Assembly (NCBI GenBank): GCA_002205965.3
Contig: NADL03000039.1
Span: 310,001 to 374,000 of the forward strand
Source of the DNA: Kappaphycus alvarezii
Lineage: Eukaryota; Rhodophyta; Florideophyceae; Gigartinales; Solieriaceae
Length of the DNA: 64,000 nucleotides
Direction: 5' to 3'
Of this stretch, positions 1 to 10,229 are shown in pieces; position 1 is the stretch's first letter; the number at the start of each line of letters is the position of its first letter. The notes under the pieces are model-generated. The model had not been told where the DNA came from and searched no databases. It saw only the letters and a list, made by a program, of their open reading frames with translations. The position numbers were made by a program, and so were the translations under genes.

Positions 1-370
1 GTACGCATCGATGGAAAAGTGGAATAAAATGAAACCCATCTATGATGCTGTTTGTGATTTTGCATTTTGTCTACTTTCAGGGCAAATGATAATATGATGT
101 GGATGTCTCTCTGCTTACACGCGACCTTGACGACCAGTGCCCGCATAAAATCACAAGTTTTGATAGCAATGGCCGTTTACATAATTTACCTTCTGTGTCT
201 AGGACTCCCAACCTTTCCATTACTCGCAGTAAACCAACCCGACCCATTAGTAGGGTAAGTGATTACCCTACTTACAGTAGTCCTAGTCGGCGATTGCTCT
301 TAGCAGGAAAATTAAGTATACCAACCCATTCAAGTAAACCCAATTTAACCCAATTTACCCCCTTCTGTGT
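1..370. other. No gene seen
   Basis: I see no convincing gene here. The two short open frames that overlap at 67-410 have no recognisable domain. A small degenerate run of AACCCAATTT-like units occurs at about 325-360, just before a truncated LINE end begins. Confidence 0.6.
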
Positions 371-374
371 AAAT

Positions 375-665
375 AGATGGTTAGTTTACTGTGGTAGATA
401 TGTGGGTTGATACCCAGCAAATTTGTACCGGAGCGTAGTTGTCGTATCATGGTCAAGCCAATTGTGGAACCGTACAATGCGTCGAAAACTGTAGATGGCA
501 CTCCAATCTGCCACAAGGTGGAAGGAAGGCCAGCCAGCAAACAAGCGGTATTGGAGGGTACTGTCAATACGGAGTGCCGCTGTAAAAGAATGCCTCTAAC
601 CTTCGAAAACCGTTCCATTGCGCGGGTGGCAACAGTTCTCGCGAGTTCCATGACGACGGAGAACG
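375..665 (-). mobile_element. 5'-truncated LINE copy (C-terminus plus 3' UTR)
   Basis: Read on the minus strand, this encodes the last ~46 residues of the same reverse-transcriptase protein found at 38-41 kb (shared motifs ELARTVATRAMERF, SKVRGILLQRHS, ACLLAGLPST). The similarity continues through about 130 bases of 3' untranslated sequence, down to the stretch equivalent to CAGTAAACTAACC. The stop codon of the longer copy (TGG-TAG) is TGG-CAG here, so the frame runs on into the former 3' UTR. A copy that contains only the 3' end is what abortive target-primed reverse transcription leaves. It is in opposite orientation to the 38-41 kb copy. Confidence 0.85.
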
Positions 666-1494
666 TTTACCTTCTTAATATCTGAGGCAAAGGCATGCCG
701 CAGAGGCAGCAATGTCAAATGCAGCATGCCTGTGGACTAGCATCATGCCATATCTCTGGGTATGATACTTGTCGGATTGATCCTGCGATGCTGAATCACT
801 GATCTTGAAGGAATAATAATAAATAAAAATTACACTGTACTACTGTACATATCTTTTGGAAATAACTGACCTAAAATTTCAAAACATTGCAGAATATCGC
901 AAGCTCCCGCAAGAAATATTTCACATGTGCGAAGCGTACTATGTGGCTAGGCTTGTGCGCCTCCTATAATACATGAAGTAAAGATGATATTATTATATAT
1001 ACAGTACAGTATACTGTACGGTACATACAAAATTATATTTGTTGTGACTTCGTAGTGTTGCTATACATACTGTTCCGTACAGTATGTACAGTGTAAAATA
1101 GGAAGCTACACACATACATGGTGATAAGTCTTTAGGGGTGTACAATGTTGCAAAGAAGGTTGCGGAGAGGTACATATTCATAAATTAACTTCGAATGCAG
1201 GCGGTACATACATGCAATATACACATAGAAGAGGAAAGTTTTTCCATTGGCTCTGTCTTTTTCGGTACTTTGAGATCGTATGGAGAGGGATAAAGGTTTG
1301 GGTGTTATACTCTCGAAAGATATATCCGATCTATCCCATGGTTTTCCAGACAACCGCAATCGACTCAAAAAGGGTATACCCACACAGTAATTGGGAAGGA
1401 ACTACGCTCCATAAAATATGTTCCCAAGTGCATCAAATAATTAGTAGTCGGCATCGTTTGAAAAGGGGGGGAATTTTGTGTTGCTATACTACTC
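666..1494. other. Non-coding stretch rich in ACTGTAC motifs
   Basis: No supported gene. The stretch is AT-rich and contains many copies of ACTGTA/TACAGT, including a perfect 16-base palindrome and a hairpin listed separately. The open frames at 993-1526 overlap on both strands and look random. Confidence 0.5.
1004..1086. repeat. Palindrome and hairpin built from TACAGTA motifs
   Basis: GTACAGTATACTGTAC at 1004-1019 is its own reverse complement. At 1066-1086, CATACTGT and ACAGTATG form an 8-bp stem around the loop TCCGT. The same heptamer recurs at about 835-850, 1812, 14115-14140 and 37925-37970. Role unknown; it could be a binding site or part of a small inverted-repeat element. Confidence 0.6.
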
Positions 1495-1691
1495 ATGGAT
1501 GTAAGACGGCTATTTTCCGAGACTAGTGGGGGCGAGGTCTTTCTGTTGGAGAGTCTGAAAGGAAGGCAGAGTCAGATGGGAAGATCTCCCAAGGCTGGTA
1601 TGAAGCCATCTGGAAGGCATTACTTGTTAAACGATACCGATGCCGCAGCGTGTCTTTGCATAAGGACAGAACGCACCCGCCCTAAGGTGAC
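1495..1691 (-). mobile_element. Short LINE C-terminal fragment
   Basis: Minus-strand peptide GRVRSVLMQRHAAASVSFN at about 1640-1691 matches the LINE C-terminal motif SKVRAILLQRHSALTVTSN, and CLPDGF follows in place of CLLAGL. The downstream part (1495-1600) resembles 35985-36100 at the nucleotide level, including GGCTATTTTCCGA. It is an eroded relative of the 38-41 kb element, probably from another subfamily. Confidence 0.6.
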
Positions 1692-1721
1692 TGATATAAT
1701 GAAAATTGTAGATATTCTTTT

Positions 1722-1762
1722 GCATGCTGCGCTGGCTGAGTTGGCATGCTGCGCTGGCTGAG
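1722..1762. repeat. Two-copy 22-base tandem duplication
   Basis: GCATGCTGCGCTGGCTGAG occurs at 1722-1740 and again, identically, at 1744-1762, separated by TTG. The exact identity suggests a recent slippage duplication inside the LINE-derived neighbourhood. Confidence 0.9.
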
Positions 1763-1985
1763 CTTTCACTGTACTTACAATTATATTTTTAATTATTTTT
1801 AGAGGGATGCTTTGCACTGTACTGTGGCGTGCAGATTTGGCACATAGGTACTGCATAGGTGCTACAGAATGTGAGGGTTGAAAACTCTATATAAGGGGCT
1901 GTTTGCATGAAGTGGTAGGACTACTTGGGAGCCAGCATACCCGAGCGGGGCGCTCAACAAATTAAGTCAAACACAAAGCATAAAA

Positions 1986-2677
1986 CAAGTTGGCAGACAA
2001 CTTCAAGCCAAGTCCCGAGTAGTAGGAAGTTGAGAGTCAACTTCAGTCCCAAGAAACCTTTTTCTTACGCTGGTCGCAGATCGTCGGTGGTAGACCCTGC
2101 TCCTTTTATACTTGGCTGTAGCTTTCTCAACTTTCTTCTTTATTTACTCCCTTTTGTTCGTTCAACAGTACCACGGTAGCACTTTTGGCGCTTGCAACAC
2201 CTCCTTTTCAGGGTAATTGGTTCTGAGGATCTCTTTCCCTGCCGATTTATCCTTATCAGTGGTTATAGCTCACACGGCGACGTGCTTAGTCAAGTTTGGC
2301 AGGAGAGTGAGGGCTTTCAACCCGATGTACTCTCTGAATGCTAAACGAAATTTAAGGTAGACAAGGTGCTAATATTTTACATCGATTTTCACCGGAGGTA
2401 GGTGATAGGGGTAAATCGTCGGAGAAGAGATACTCAGAACCAACTAACCCAAGAAGGAGATGTTGCAAGCGAAAAAAGTGCTACTGTAGCATAGTTGGAC
2501 GAACAAAAAGAAGTGGATAGGGAAGACATTTGAGAGGGCTACAAGCAAGTATAGAAGGAGCAGGGTATACCACTGATGCTCCGCGACCAGCGTAAGAAAA
2601 CCTTTTTCTTGGGTCTGAAGTTGACTTTCAACTTCCTACTACTCGGGACTTGACTTGGAGCTGTCTACCAACTTGCT
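1986..2677. repeat. Fold-back repeat: two ~278-bp inverted arms
   Basis: The left arm (1986-2262) is a diverged reverse complement of the right arm (2400-2677), with a 137-base spacer. Matching anchors include AAGTCCCGAGTAGTAGGAAG on the left, found reverse-complemented on the right, the block around TACGCTGGTCGC, and TTGGTTCTGAG near the inner ends. I see no transposase between the arms. It may be a fold-back or MITE-like element, or two solo terminal repeats that landed head to head. The right arm belongs to a family with copies at 14.7, 20.3 and 44.6 kb. Confidence 0.8.
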
Positions 2678-2870
2678 TGACGTCCACAAAGGAAGCAGTC
2701 TACTCAGCTTATATAGACTTTTTTGCTAACCCTAAAGTCTCAAAAAAACATACTAAGAACCATAAAATTCATCAAATGGAATCGTATGAACGAGAAAGAC
2801 TAACAGCATATACTATCAGTATAAATATCTAGATTCTTTCCTTAATATCTTAGTCCACCCAGGCAGTCCA
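2400..2870 (+). repeat. Dispersed ~450-bp repeat family, copy 1
   Basis: This unit recurs at 14690-15260 (+), 20287-20660 (-) and 44605-44800 (-). Conserved landmarks, in order, are: GTGATAG followed by AATCGTC; a TCAGAACCAA block; GTTGCAAGCGAAAA; a TTTTACC or TATACC block; the stretch around 2640-2680; and a TATA-like AGCTTATATA at about 2707-2715. Its 3' side adjoins a minus-strand coding remnant. This organisation could be a long terminal repeat with a TATA box, or a long terminal inverted repeat. Both relative orientations occur in the window. Confidence 0.7.
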
Positions 2871-3470
2871 CAAAAATATCCGCGAACGGCTTACAATTAT
2901 CCACTGCCTCCTGCGAAATATCTAGACCACTGAGGACGCCCCCATCCGGTTCCAGAGTCGGCACCACCTGGTCCATATTTTCAGGCCCCTTACCCACTAA
3001 TCAAGCACTTTCAATGTCTCCCTCCCCCTCATCCTCCTCTTCACTCCTCTCTTCATCTTCGTCAGAAGAGTCAGAGATCACAGTTAATCCCTCAGTCTCC
3101 CTTTCGTTCTCTATAAGATCTCCCCTCCCCCCGTTGTACAATAGTGGCTCTCATGGGTCCATCCAGGCCTCCTCTTCTTCTCTTCCTCCCCTTTCACATG
3201 TAACTCCTCTTCTCCCTCCTCCTTCTTCTCCTCTCTGCCTGCTCGAAGCAGTTACGGCGGACCCGCTCCCGAACGCGATCCAGGTCCAACCTTCTACAGT
3301 AATCGTCGTCGTCAGTTGGACTATTTGCCATCAGGGACAAAGCATTGAGTGGACGACGGCCTCGTGATGACTTGGTGATTGTGAGGGAAGGGCGAAGGTT
3401 GATCATATTGATGGCCAAAAGAAGGGGTGAGCTGATGGGTTGGTTCATGGCGGCGGGTTGCCTCAACGAC
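2860..3470 (-). pseudogene. Unassigned remnant: basic region then acidic C-terminal tail
   Basis: The minus strand reads as protein with few breaks. A region with a basic cluster (QAERRRRRREKRS, about 3200-3240) is followed, after a frame change, by an acidic segment (SDSSDEDEERSEEEDEGEGD) and an ending FADIFVDCLGG near 2870. I count two in-frame TGA codons. A related ending (IEIFEKCLDL) lies at about 15210-15245, in the same position relative to another copy of the dispersed repeat, so this fragment probably belongs to that element. No family recognised. The serine-rich plus-strand open frame here is the antisense of the acidic region. Confidence 0.45.
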
Positions 3471-3714
3471 GTCGATTTCGAACTTTAAATGCTGTGAAGT
3501 CTTCGAAAAGCATGAAGACCTCAGACTTGTACAGAAATGTCATCTATTAATGCCACCGTGTCTTAAAATATAAAATCAACCCATGATTTTGCCACACTCA
3601 TCCAAATTAAAATATCTTGCAAGTTCAGAAACAGTAAAAATATCTTCTAAATTCCGATACTGTATCCAAATTTGGTCCTCTTCTAGATTTTCTTCTTGTG
3701 TGCGTATTTTGCAT

Positions 3715-3945
3715 ACATCAGTAGGCTCGTATCTGTTCCAATCTCCACTATTGGAGGTTGGCACACGGATGCATGCGCAGTGCTACATGACGTGGCAAGG
3801 AACGTGACCTTAACGAGGACAATGGAGACGTATAGAAAGGTTAGGAGGGTTTTGATACAAAAACACGCCACAGCAGCCGTCACATCCAATGCGGCCAGCG
3901 TAATGATTGGCCTTAAGGTGGCCTATAGCTATTTAACGGAGGGGG
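3715..3945 (+). mobile_element. 5'-truncated LINE C-terminal fragment
   Basis: The plus-strand reading contains SVPISTIGGWHTDACAVL, RKVRRVLIQKHATAAVTSN and SVMIGL. These align with the end of the 38-41 kb LINE protein (PVPFSTLGGWHPAAFSVV, SKVRAILLQRHSALTVTSN, CLLAGL). It is more diverged than the 375-665 copy, so it is an older insertion or another subfamily. Only the last ~70 residues remain. Confidence 0.75.
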
Positions 3946-5450
3946 TAAGTCCGACATCATAAAAAATAATCAAAAGAGCACATACAGAGGGGAGAAGTTT
4001 CATTGGCGCTCAGCGAAATATGCCTGGAATCTACTGAATTTCAATTTTTCGGGTACTGTACAAATATTTTCCTGCAATTTGGGGGCAGGGATTTTCATAA
4101 GTATTGCTCCACTACAATAATATTTATGGATCAATTTCGTCAAAAAATGTTATGAGACATCTTGGTTTGCACGCGGTTGTGCCAGGCCACACTTATGATT
4201 GGTCAGAAAATGTCGAGGGGTGGGGGGAAATGCTGATTGGACGGGGCCGAGACCACGAGGTAAGGGGCGAATGCTGATTGGAGGTGGGCAAGAGCTCTTA
4301 GAAATAAATAGGATACAAGAAACGGGAAAGCATGCAATGGAGATCTAAGAGGTGAAACGAGAGTGCAAACCGAACTGTCGGATCAGCTTCGTGAACAGAC
4401 AAGTTCATTTTACTAAATTTTGCAACCAATCCGGGAACCATTGCACAAAGCTCTCCACGATCGCGCTTGTCAAATCCCATGCGGATCACCAATAGACAGT
4501 TTACGGTAAAGCAGAACTCTGCAACTATTTTGTAACTCTGTATTTGGCATAATCATTTGAGCACTACCTATACTGGAGTGTGCGCAAAGGGAAAATCACA
4601 TTTACAGTTAGCAGAAATGAGGAATAATCGTGTTTATTGGAGGCTTTAACCTCCCTTTAAAGTATTTGGGGATTGTTTTATTGGTCTTAGGGGTCCTTAG
4701 AAGGTCTCCCTTTCCGGTCGGGTGGGGATTTTGGTGGCCGAGGGGATTTGTTGCACATATTATTTTTATGTTCTTATAAGGCTTTTATGGTCTTCTACGG
4801 TGTTCATCAGTGCTTCAATGTCTGTCTTATACCCTTTCAAGCCTTAGAAGTAAAAATATTTTGGGACATGACAATTTTTTGAAAATGTCAATTCTGGGAA
4901 TTTTTTATGTGGTTGTACCGTTTTTCCTGGAAATGCACTACAGACCTGTATTAACCCGCTATTAATTAGTAAATGAATGCACTAGGTAGTGTATAACAAA
5001 ACTTTTATCTTAATGTGTGCAAAGGTTGCGTCATGCGGACTTCTTTTGTTGCAATGTTTTAAGGAGGTTTAGGCGGTAAATCCGATTTTGTGGAGTGTTT
5101 GTCCAATGAAAGCATGAATCTTGTGCGGAAGAGGTATCTTACTGGTATTAATCAGGGTTTATATTATATTTGCGGGCTGGGATCATGGCATACGTAGAAA
5201 AAGGGGTCGGGGCTACCTGAATTTCCCTACTCGATCCAGTTTGTGAGATTGCCATGAAACCCGATGAAACTAAAACTCCCTACTAGTAAGGTTTCTGTTG
5301 GATACGTTTCAAGTGAAGCTCTGCATAAAAAAGGCTTTCTCCAAAAACTTGCTCTCAAAGCGGATTTGATGACGGCTCTGTTTAGGAACAAGTGGTTCAA
5401 TATGCTCTGAGTGTGTTCTTTGGATCTGGTGGAGTTATTTGGACACAATA
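3946..5450. other. No gene; three ATTGG boxes and a small hairpin
   Basis: I see no supported gene. Three copies of ATTGG (a reverse CCAAT box) sit at 4198, 4236 and 4277, the last two inside TGCTGATTGGA. GGAGG-CTTTAA-CCTCC forms a 5-bp hairpin near 4639-4654. A 64-residue minus-strand open frame at 4298-4492 has no recognisable homology and may be chance. Confidence 0.5.
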
Positions 5451-5454
5451 TTCC

Positions 5455-6020
5455 TTTTAAGCCGAAATATTACGCAGTGACTCGTGAATAGTAAGAAATC
5501 GGGCCAAGTTCGCTGAACATGAGACTCTGCTGAATTTACATAGGTGACGTTACCGAATGCTTTTGTTGATAAAATGCTTCCTTACTGAGAAAAGTGAAAA
5601 ATAAATACCGTCTTGTCTTTATCCCATCCATCTGGTGTGGAGATCATACCTGAAACCCTATAAATGGAGCAGTTTGTACTATTAAGCCTTGTGTTCGGTG
5701 CGTGGAATGTAAGGATCCGGTGATTGGTGTCGGAAAAAATGACACCGAACGACCTTTTTCTGATTATTAGACCCATTTGGTGGATAGGCATGACTTGAAA
5801 TACGTCAGATTGCTCATATAACAAGAGTAGGAAATGTGTATATTGCGCGGTATGTAAGGATTTGGTGAATTTATTTGTCTTTAAGCAAGTCATTTGCTGA
5901 TTCAATGCTTTCTAAATGAGAAAAGTTGACGTAGAAATAACTTATGGTCTTTATTCAATTTATTTGATGTGCATGTTTTCAGTTGCAACCTGATGAATGG
6001 AGCATGTCATCTTAGTAAGG
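5455..6020. repeat. Degenerate tandem repeat, period ~340 bp
   Basis: The block at about 5552-5690 recurs at about 5896-6010. Each block has an AATGCTT(TC)C..A..TGAGAAAAGT core, then TTATGGTCTTTAT-like sequence, then a CCTATAAATGGAGCA or CCTGATGAATGGAGCA motif. Divergence is high, so these are old duplications. No coding capacity recognised. Confidence 0.5.
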
Positions 6021-6394
6021 TATTTAAATGGTGCTAGTAATGTGAGGCTCAGGCTAATGTGGGGTGGGAATATATGCCTTGAAATCAGTTGAAGCGATTG
6101 TCGTAATAATGAAGATTTAGGAGGCGCCCAACGTGAGCCTTTCGAGCATGGGTGGGGAACTTTTACCCTTCTAATGAATATCAAAGGCTTGCATGATTTA
6201 TGAGTGAGATTCATGTTGAAAGGAGGACTTTTGCCATTTACGTTCATAAAAACTGCTTAAGAAACATAAGAATTATGGATAAATTACATTGAGGGCCATC
6301 TGGACTTGTTAGTAGCTGACATGATGTAGCGATGGTAAAGAGATTTCGACCTATGCAAAGCTCTAGAAGTTGAATGTCATTCCAGGTCCTATTT

Positions 6395-6860
6395 CCATAG
6401 AAATGATCATGAAATCTATCTTATAAGACAAGGTTTCAGGGTCTTCATTACGGCAGGGGGATTGGGGTTTGCCATTCCATGTCTTACTTGCAAAGCAATG
6501 ATCATATCGTCTACCTTACATGGCCCGGAGAATATGGTTCGCAGTGAGAGAAATCGGAGCGAGCCTTCATTCTTGTATATCGTGTTTTGAAATAAATTGC
6601 AGCGAAGGTCATCCGTAAATGTTTCTATATGACGTGATTTTGCCATGCGAAAGAGGTTTTGGACAACCACGAGTCTCTTAGAAATAAAAAGTCATTCCCC
6701 GTTCTTTTTAATATAAAAATGCTCATAAAGTCTATCTTATACGGCGGGGAAATCGTAGTTTGTAATTTTTGGTTTTACATGCAAAAACATGTTGATAACG
6801 TCTAGCTTACACGGCAAGGAGAATGCGGTTTGCAATGGAGAGAATTCAGAGCTAGCTGCA
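6395..6860. repeat. Degenerate tandem repeat array
   Basis: Four blocks near 6410, 6500, 6720 and 6790 share the order ATGATCATA or TTGATAACG, TCTACCTTACA, CGGCGGGGA or GGCAAGGAGAAT, and GGTTTGCA. The 6500 and 6790 blocks match best (GGAGAAT, then GCAATGGAGAGAA or GCAGTGAGAGAAA). The array lies just upstream of the unassigned coding module and could be a diverged part of it. Confidence 0.45.
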
Positions 6861-7080
6861 CCCTATAGTTCCTGGATTTGGGGGTTTCAATTTGGCTTTA
6901 ATTCTTGATTTCAGTTGCCACGTGTACATCACAATGTTTAGAAATACACCTGTAAAACTAATGGTCAGTTACTATTTGCTTCGAATTGGGCTCTTCGCTT
7001 GCAATCAATTTGAGTACTTAAACTCCAACGTTTTTCTTCCGTCTCTTCCTTCTACTTCTCCAAACATTTCTACCCTGCAC

Positions 7081-7125
7081 TTGCACCCGCACCCGCACCG
7101 CCCGCACCACCCGCAACACCCGCAC
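7081..7125. repeat. CACCCG-type hexamer repeat
   Basis: A short imperfect run of GCACCC/GCACCG/ACCCGC units about 45 bases long, just before the first open frame of the module. It reads as a His-Pro-rich stretch on the plus strand, but no gene start is evident there. Confidence 0.75.
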
Positions 7126-7165
7126 AAAAATCAGAATCGACAAATTATATTTTTCCACTAATTCC

Positions 7166-8140
7166 TTGCATACCTCTCTAAATATCACTCTCTCCGAAAT
7201 GGTGCAAATTTTCCGTGGCTGTTTTAGCACCAAACAGCTCAACATCATCTCCGATGCGATGTCAGGGAAGGCTCTTCGTCCTGTCCATAATGCCACTGTC
7301 GAGTTTATTGCGGATGACATGAAACATTTGGTTTTGACCAAGAGAAGAGAGAAACATTAATGATGGGAATGAAGTCCTCGAATACAGCTCACTCCAATGG
7401 TGTCGCGCCCGGCTCTATGAAGAAAATGGTTTGGAACTTGAGCACCAGAGAATTAAAAGCACTTCCATCCATAGATCTATGCAGCTTAGAAGCGGACGCC
7501 GATTCGGATCTAAAATAATTCATCTTTATTGACGGCCGTCACCGACAAAGGAGCATTGTTCAGGCCTTCTTGGATTGAGATGTCTTACCCGAAACGTATT
7601 TTTACTTTGATATTTTCCTCAATATACCTACAAGGCAGTCCTTATTATTGTCCTACGACGCATCCCGCATGGCGAAATCGTCAGTTCCGTGCTTTCTCGA
7701 CGAGTTGATCTGTATGAGAGGGCAGATGTCCCAGGACCAGTTATATACTGCGATGAGGTTGTCAAAGAAAAAGGTCTCCGTTTTGAAACATTTGAATGCC
7801 TAGAATACTCCGCTTTCACAGGGAGTGATCTAGCGTTGGAGCTCTTTGGGCTTCTTCTCGCTATCCAACATTATGGAAAGAGGTAACAGAATTCTATGGA
7901 CTCTTTTGCAGGCTTTTTTGCCTGGTACTATCAGGCAGACGATGATGCAAGGTGGAAGAAAGAGCGCAATTTGCTCATCTTTTCACGTAGCTTCCATGTA
8001 TTCTCATTCTCATTTGATGTTGGCTATGCAAGGATTTTTGTTTGCCGCTATTGTTGTTGTCTACCGGCAGGTCCACAAGAAAAATGGCACCTTAAGCGCC
8101 GCGAAGGTTCTTGCAAGTGTATGCAGCACCATTAAGATCG
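7166..8140 (+). pseudogene. Unassigned protein remnant, module segment 1
   Basis: Successive plus-strand frames carry protein-like text broken by a few stops and frame changes. One run ends TKRREKH (7360), another includes INDGNEVLEYSSLQWCRARL (about 7360-7420), and a 65-residue run from 7689 contains RRVDLYERADVPGPVIYCDE and a hydrophobic LALELFGLLLA. Then comes an aromatic-rich run (FAGFFAWYYQADDDARW, about 7896). I recognise no catalytic motif or domain. It looks like the N-terminal part of a large protein whose other parts follow at 8.2-12.0 kb. It may be viral, transposon-derived or cellular. Confidence 0.4.
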
Positions 8141-8166
8141 CTCTGCTATATATACTACCAAGATGG

Positions 8167-9146
8167 AAAGCCGAAAAAACAGTCTATCAGATGCGCAGAA
8201 AAAGTTTTGTGCGCTTTTTGTGACCTCGATTTCTTCCAATGCCCCATTTGATCAAGATTTGGATTAAGCTCATTCTAGATTTTGCGATCTGTTGCAGGAT
8301 GTGGGCTCGGTCGAATTTGCTTGTGAAGATCTCGCACCAGCGAAACATCTATTCGACGCCATCCGTTCCCGTCTTACCTCACAAGCTCGTGGCATGAAAA
8401 TTGAGAAGGGCATAAAGAAGCCATATGAAACAAAATACCCTCCAAAAAAGAAAATTAGAGTCTAAACTCTTGAAGTATCTAATGTAATTGCTAAGAAAAA
8501 ATCTCTAGAGGCGGCCGAGGATATCCCCGAGACGATTTCCGAATATATAGCACAGGGGAGTCCCCAATGTCATTGTTGCTCCGATCCCAAAAAAAACCGT
8601 GAACACCAATCCAAAGATCGACGTGGTGGGACTTATTCCGGAAGTCAGGGAGAAACGCACCTCGATCGCAAAGGTGATGCACTTCCGTCAAAAGAAGGTA
8701 CGGCGAGGGAAGAAATTCTTCAAAGCTCTGATGATGGCGTTGAAAGCACGGGTGAGGAGTGTCTTAATGTTGGGAATGTGGACAAAGTGAGGATTAATAT
8801 TCCAGCATTTGAAGAAGCTGATGAGTATGTTGGAGACCGAAACGAAGACGATACTACAATTATGATTCTGCCTTCAAGCGCCCGCAGGCACCGAGAAATA
8901 CTCAATTTAAGTGTTAGAAAGACTCGGAGTAGCGAAAGGCTTCGTCTAAAGGGACTTCTGCGATTCCCATCGCAGTATGAGGTCAAGACACAGCGCGAAC
9001 AGGTCCCCTCCAAAAGGCCAAACGAAAGAACTTCCCGGGAAAACGGGCATCTGAGCCTACCCCTCAACCGTCGAGTTCATGTGGACGTATTGATCCAGAA
9101 GTTCGACGCAAAATTGCGTGCGCCTCAAATGTCTCGAGCTGGCTGA
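8167..9146 (+). pseudogene. Unassigned protein remnant, module segment 2
   Basis: One plus-strand frame runs about 320 codons with only two stops that I can see, near 8265 and at 8463-8465. It has a lysine-rich patch ending KYPPKKKIRV that resembles a nuclear-localisation signal (just before 8463). A CHCC cluster lies near 8570. A hydrophilic acidic part follows (EEADEYVGDRNEDDTTIMIL, about 8808-8870) and then an Arg/Ser-rich part (VRKTRSSERLRLKG). No family recognised. The long frame and low stop density are hard to explain by chance in this composition. The reading continues, after a frame change, into the next segment at about 9118. Confidence 0.5.
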
Positions 9147-10178
9147 TAAATACCTACAACAAATCGAAATCGTTCAGGTATCGCAGCATGAAGAGAGAAT
9201 TCTCGAAATCGAGCCGGAACCTCTCCACAATGGAGCGAAATGGATTGGCTTCTTCAAGTCCTATGATAACTGCTACGGACATACTGTCTCCGAAGTACTT
9301 GAAGAGATTTTCCTTAAGAACTATAACATGAGTATGCCATAATATGAGTGACTGCCGTTATGTCTCCTGAGAAGTCATTTGGAAATGGAAAGCTTAAATT
9401 ATACTCTCAACGATCGTTGTCTCGCCAGAGTTCGATGGGTCTTTGTCGAATATTGCTTCGACATGCATCTGCCACTTTTTGGTTTACGCTAATATCCCTG
9501 AGATCCAAACATCGCTTAAAATTCAGTCGTTGAGCTCCGAGGGTTTAGAAAGTGACCTTCACGATTTCTCAAATTGGAGTTTAGCAAATCATGCAGATTC
9601 CCTCGTTTAAAATTCTCGACGTCACCGGAGAGGATACGGAGGTTCTCAAGGAATTTCTCACCGTGACCCGTCCATCATCTCCGACAGTTTTCCGAAAGGT
9701 CATGGCATGGGTGTTCGATGGCCGGAGGTCGACATCAATTGGGGTCTTCGAGGCGTTGAGATCTATTATCCTGAAGAAGTGCCATTGTGGTGGTCATTCG
9801 GTCCTTGGAAAACATAATGAAGGTGCTTTCAACCGCCATCCTGAAAGACAGAACATTCAGATTGTTTCTGTTCCTTTTCTGATGACACTGCATCAGTCGG
9901 ATAGAGTGATTTCCGAAATTGGTTTGAAGGCACATGTAAGCATTTTTCTAAGTAGAACACCCCTACATCAGAGTCAGACTGTTACAAGAGGTTCAACGAT
10001 GATGGAACTCCGGTGGAACTTGGGCTTTCATTTCGAAGGAGCAGGCCAGGGAAATAATCCAGCGTGGGAAAGGCCTTTGCCATTGGTTCTTGGGCAGGCA
10101 TATTTAGTTGACTCAGAGAGTGGCGTCAAGGATCACAAGCATCGCCTATCGCCGTTTGAACAGCGGAGCTGTTTGTAA
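9118..10178 (+). pseudogene. Unassigned protein remnant, module segment 3
   Basis: Segments in alternating frames look coding. A 74-residue run ends at 9342 and includes GAKWIGFFKSYDNCYGHTVS. Another frame gives SNIASTCICHFLVYANIPE (about 9450-9510), and at 9700-9800 an alternative frame reads VRWPEVDINWGLRGVEIYYP and LWWSFGPWKT. A 195-codon open frame covers 9591-10178 (NIQIVSVPFLMTLHQSDRV, LGFHFEGAGQGNNPAWERPL). Which frame is genuine at each point is uncertain. No polymerase, helicase or integrase motif could be identified. Confidence 0.4.
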
Positions 10179-10229
10179 GCGGTATAACAGATAAGCTGTA
10201 CTGGTCTTTTTCCATGACGATAGCCTAGC

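Noticed and set aside
3014..3367. 117-codon Ser-rich plus-strand ORF
   Set aside because: It is the antisense of the polyacidic minus-strand coding remnant, and low complexity explains its length.
3576..3764. 62-codon minus-strand ORF with plausible composition
   Set aside because: It overlaps the plus-strand LINE fragment, whose homology is clear.
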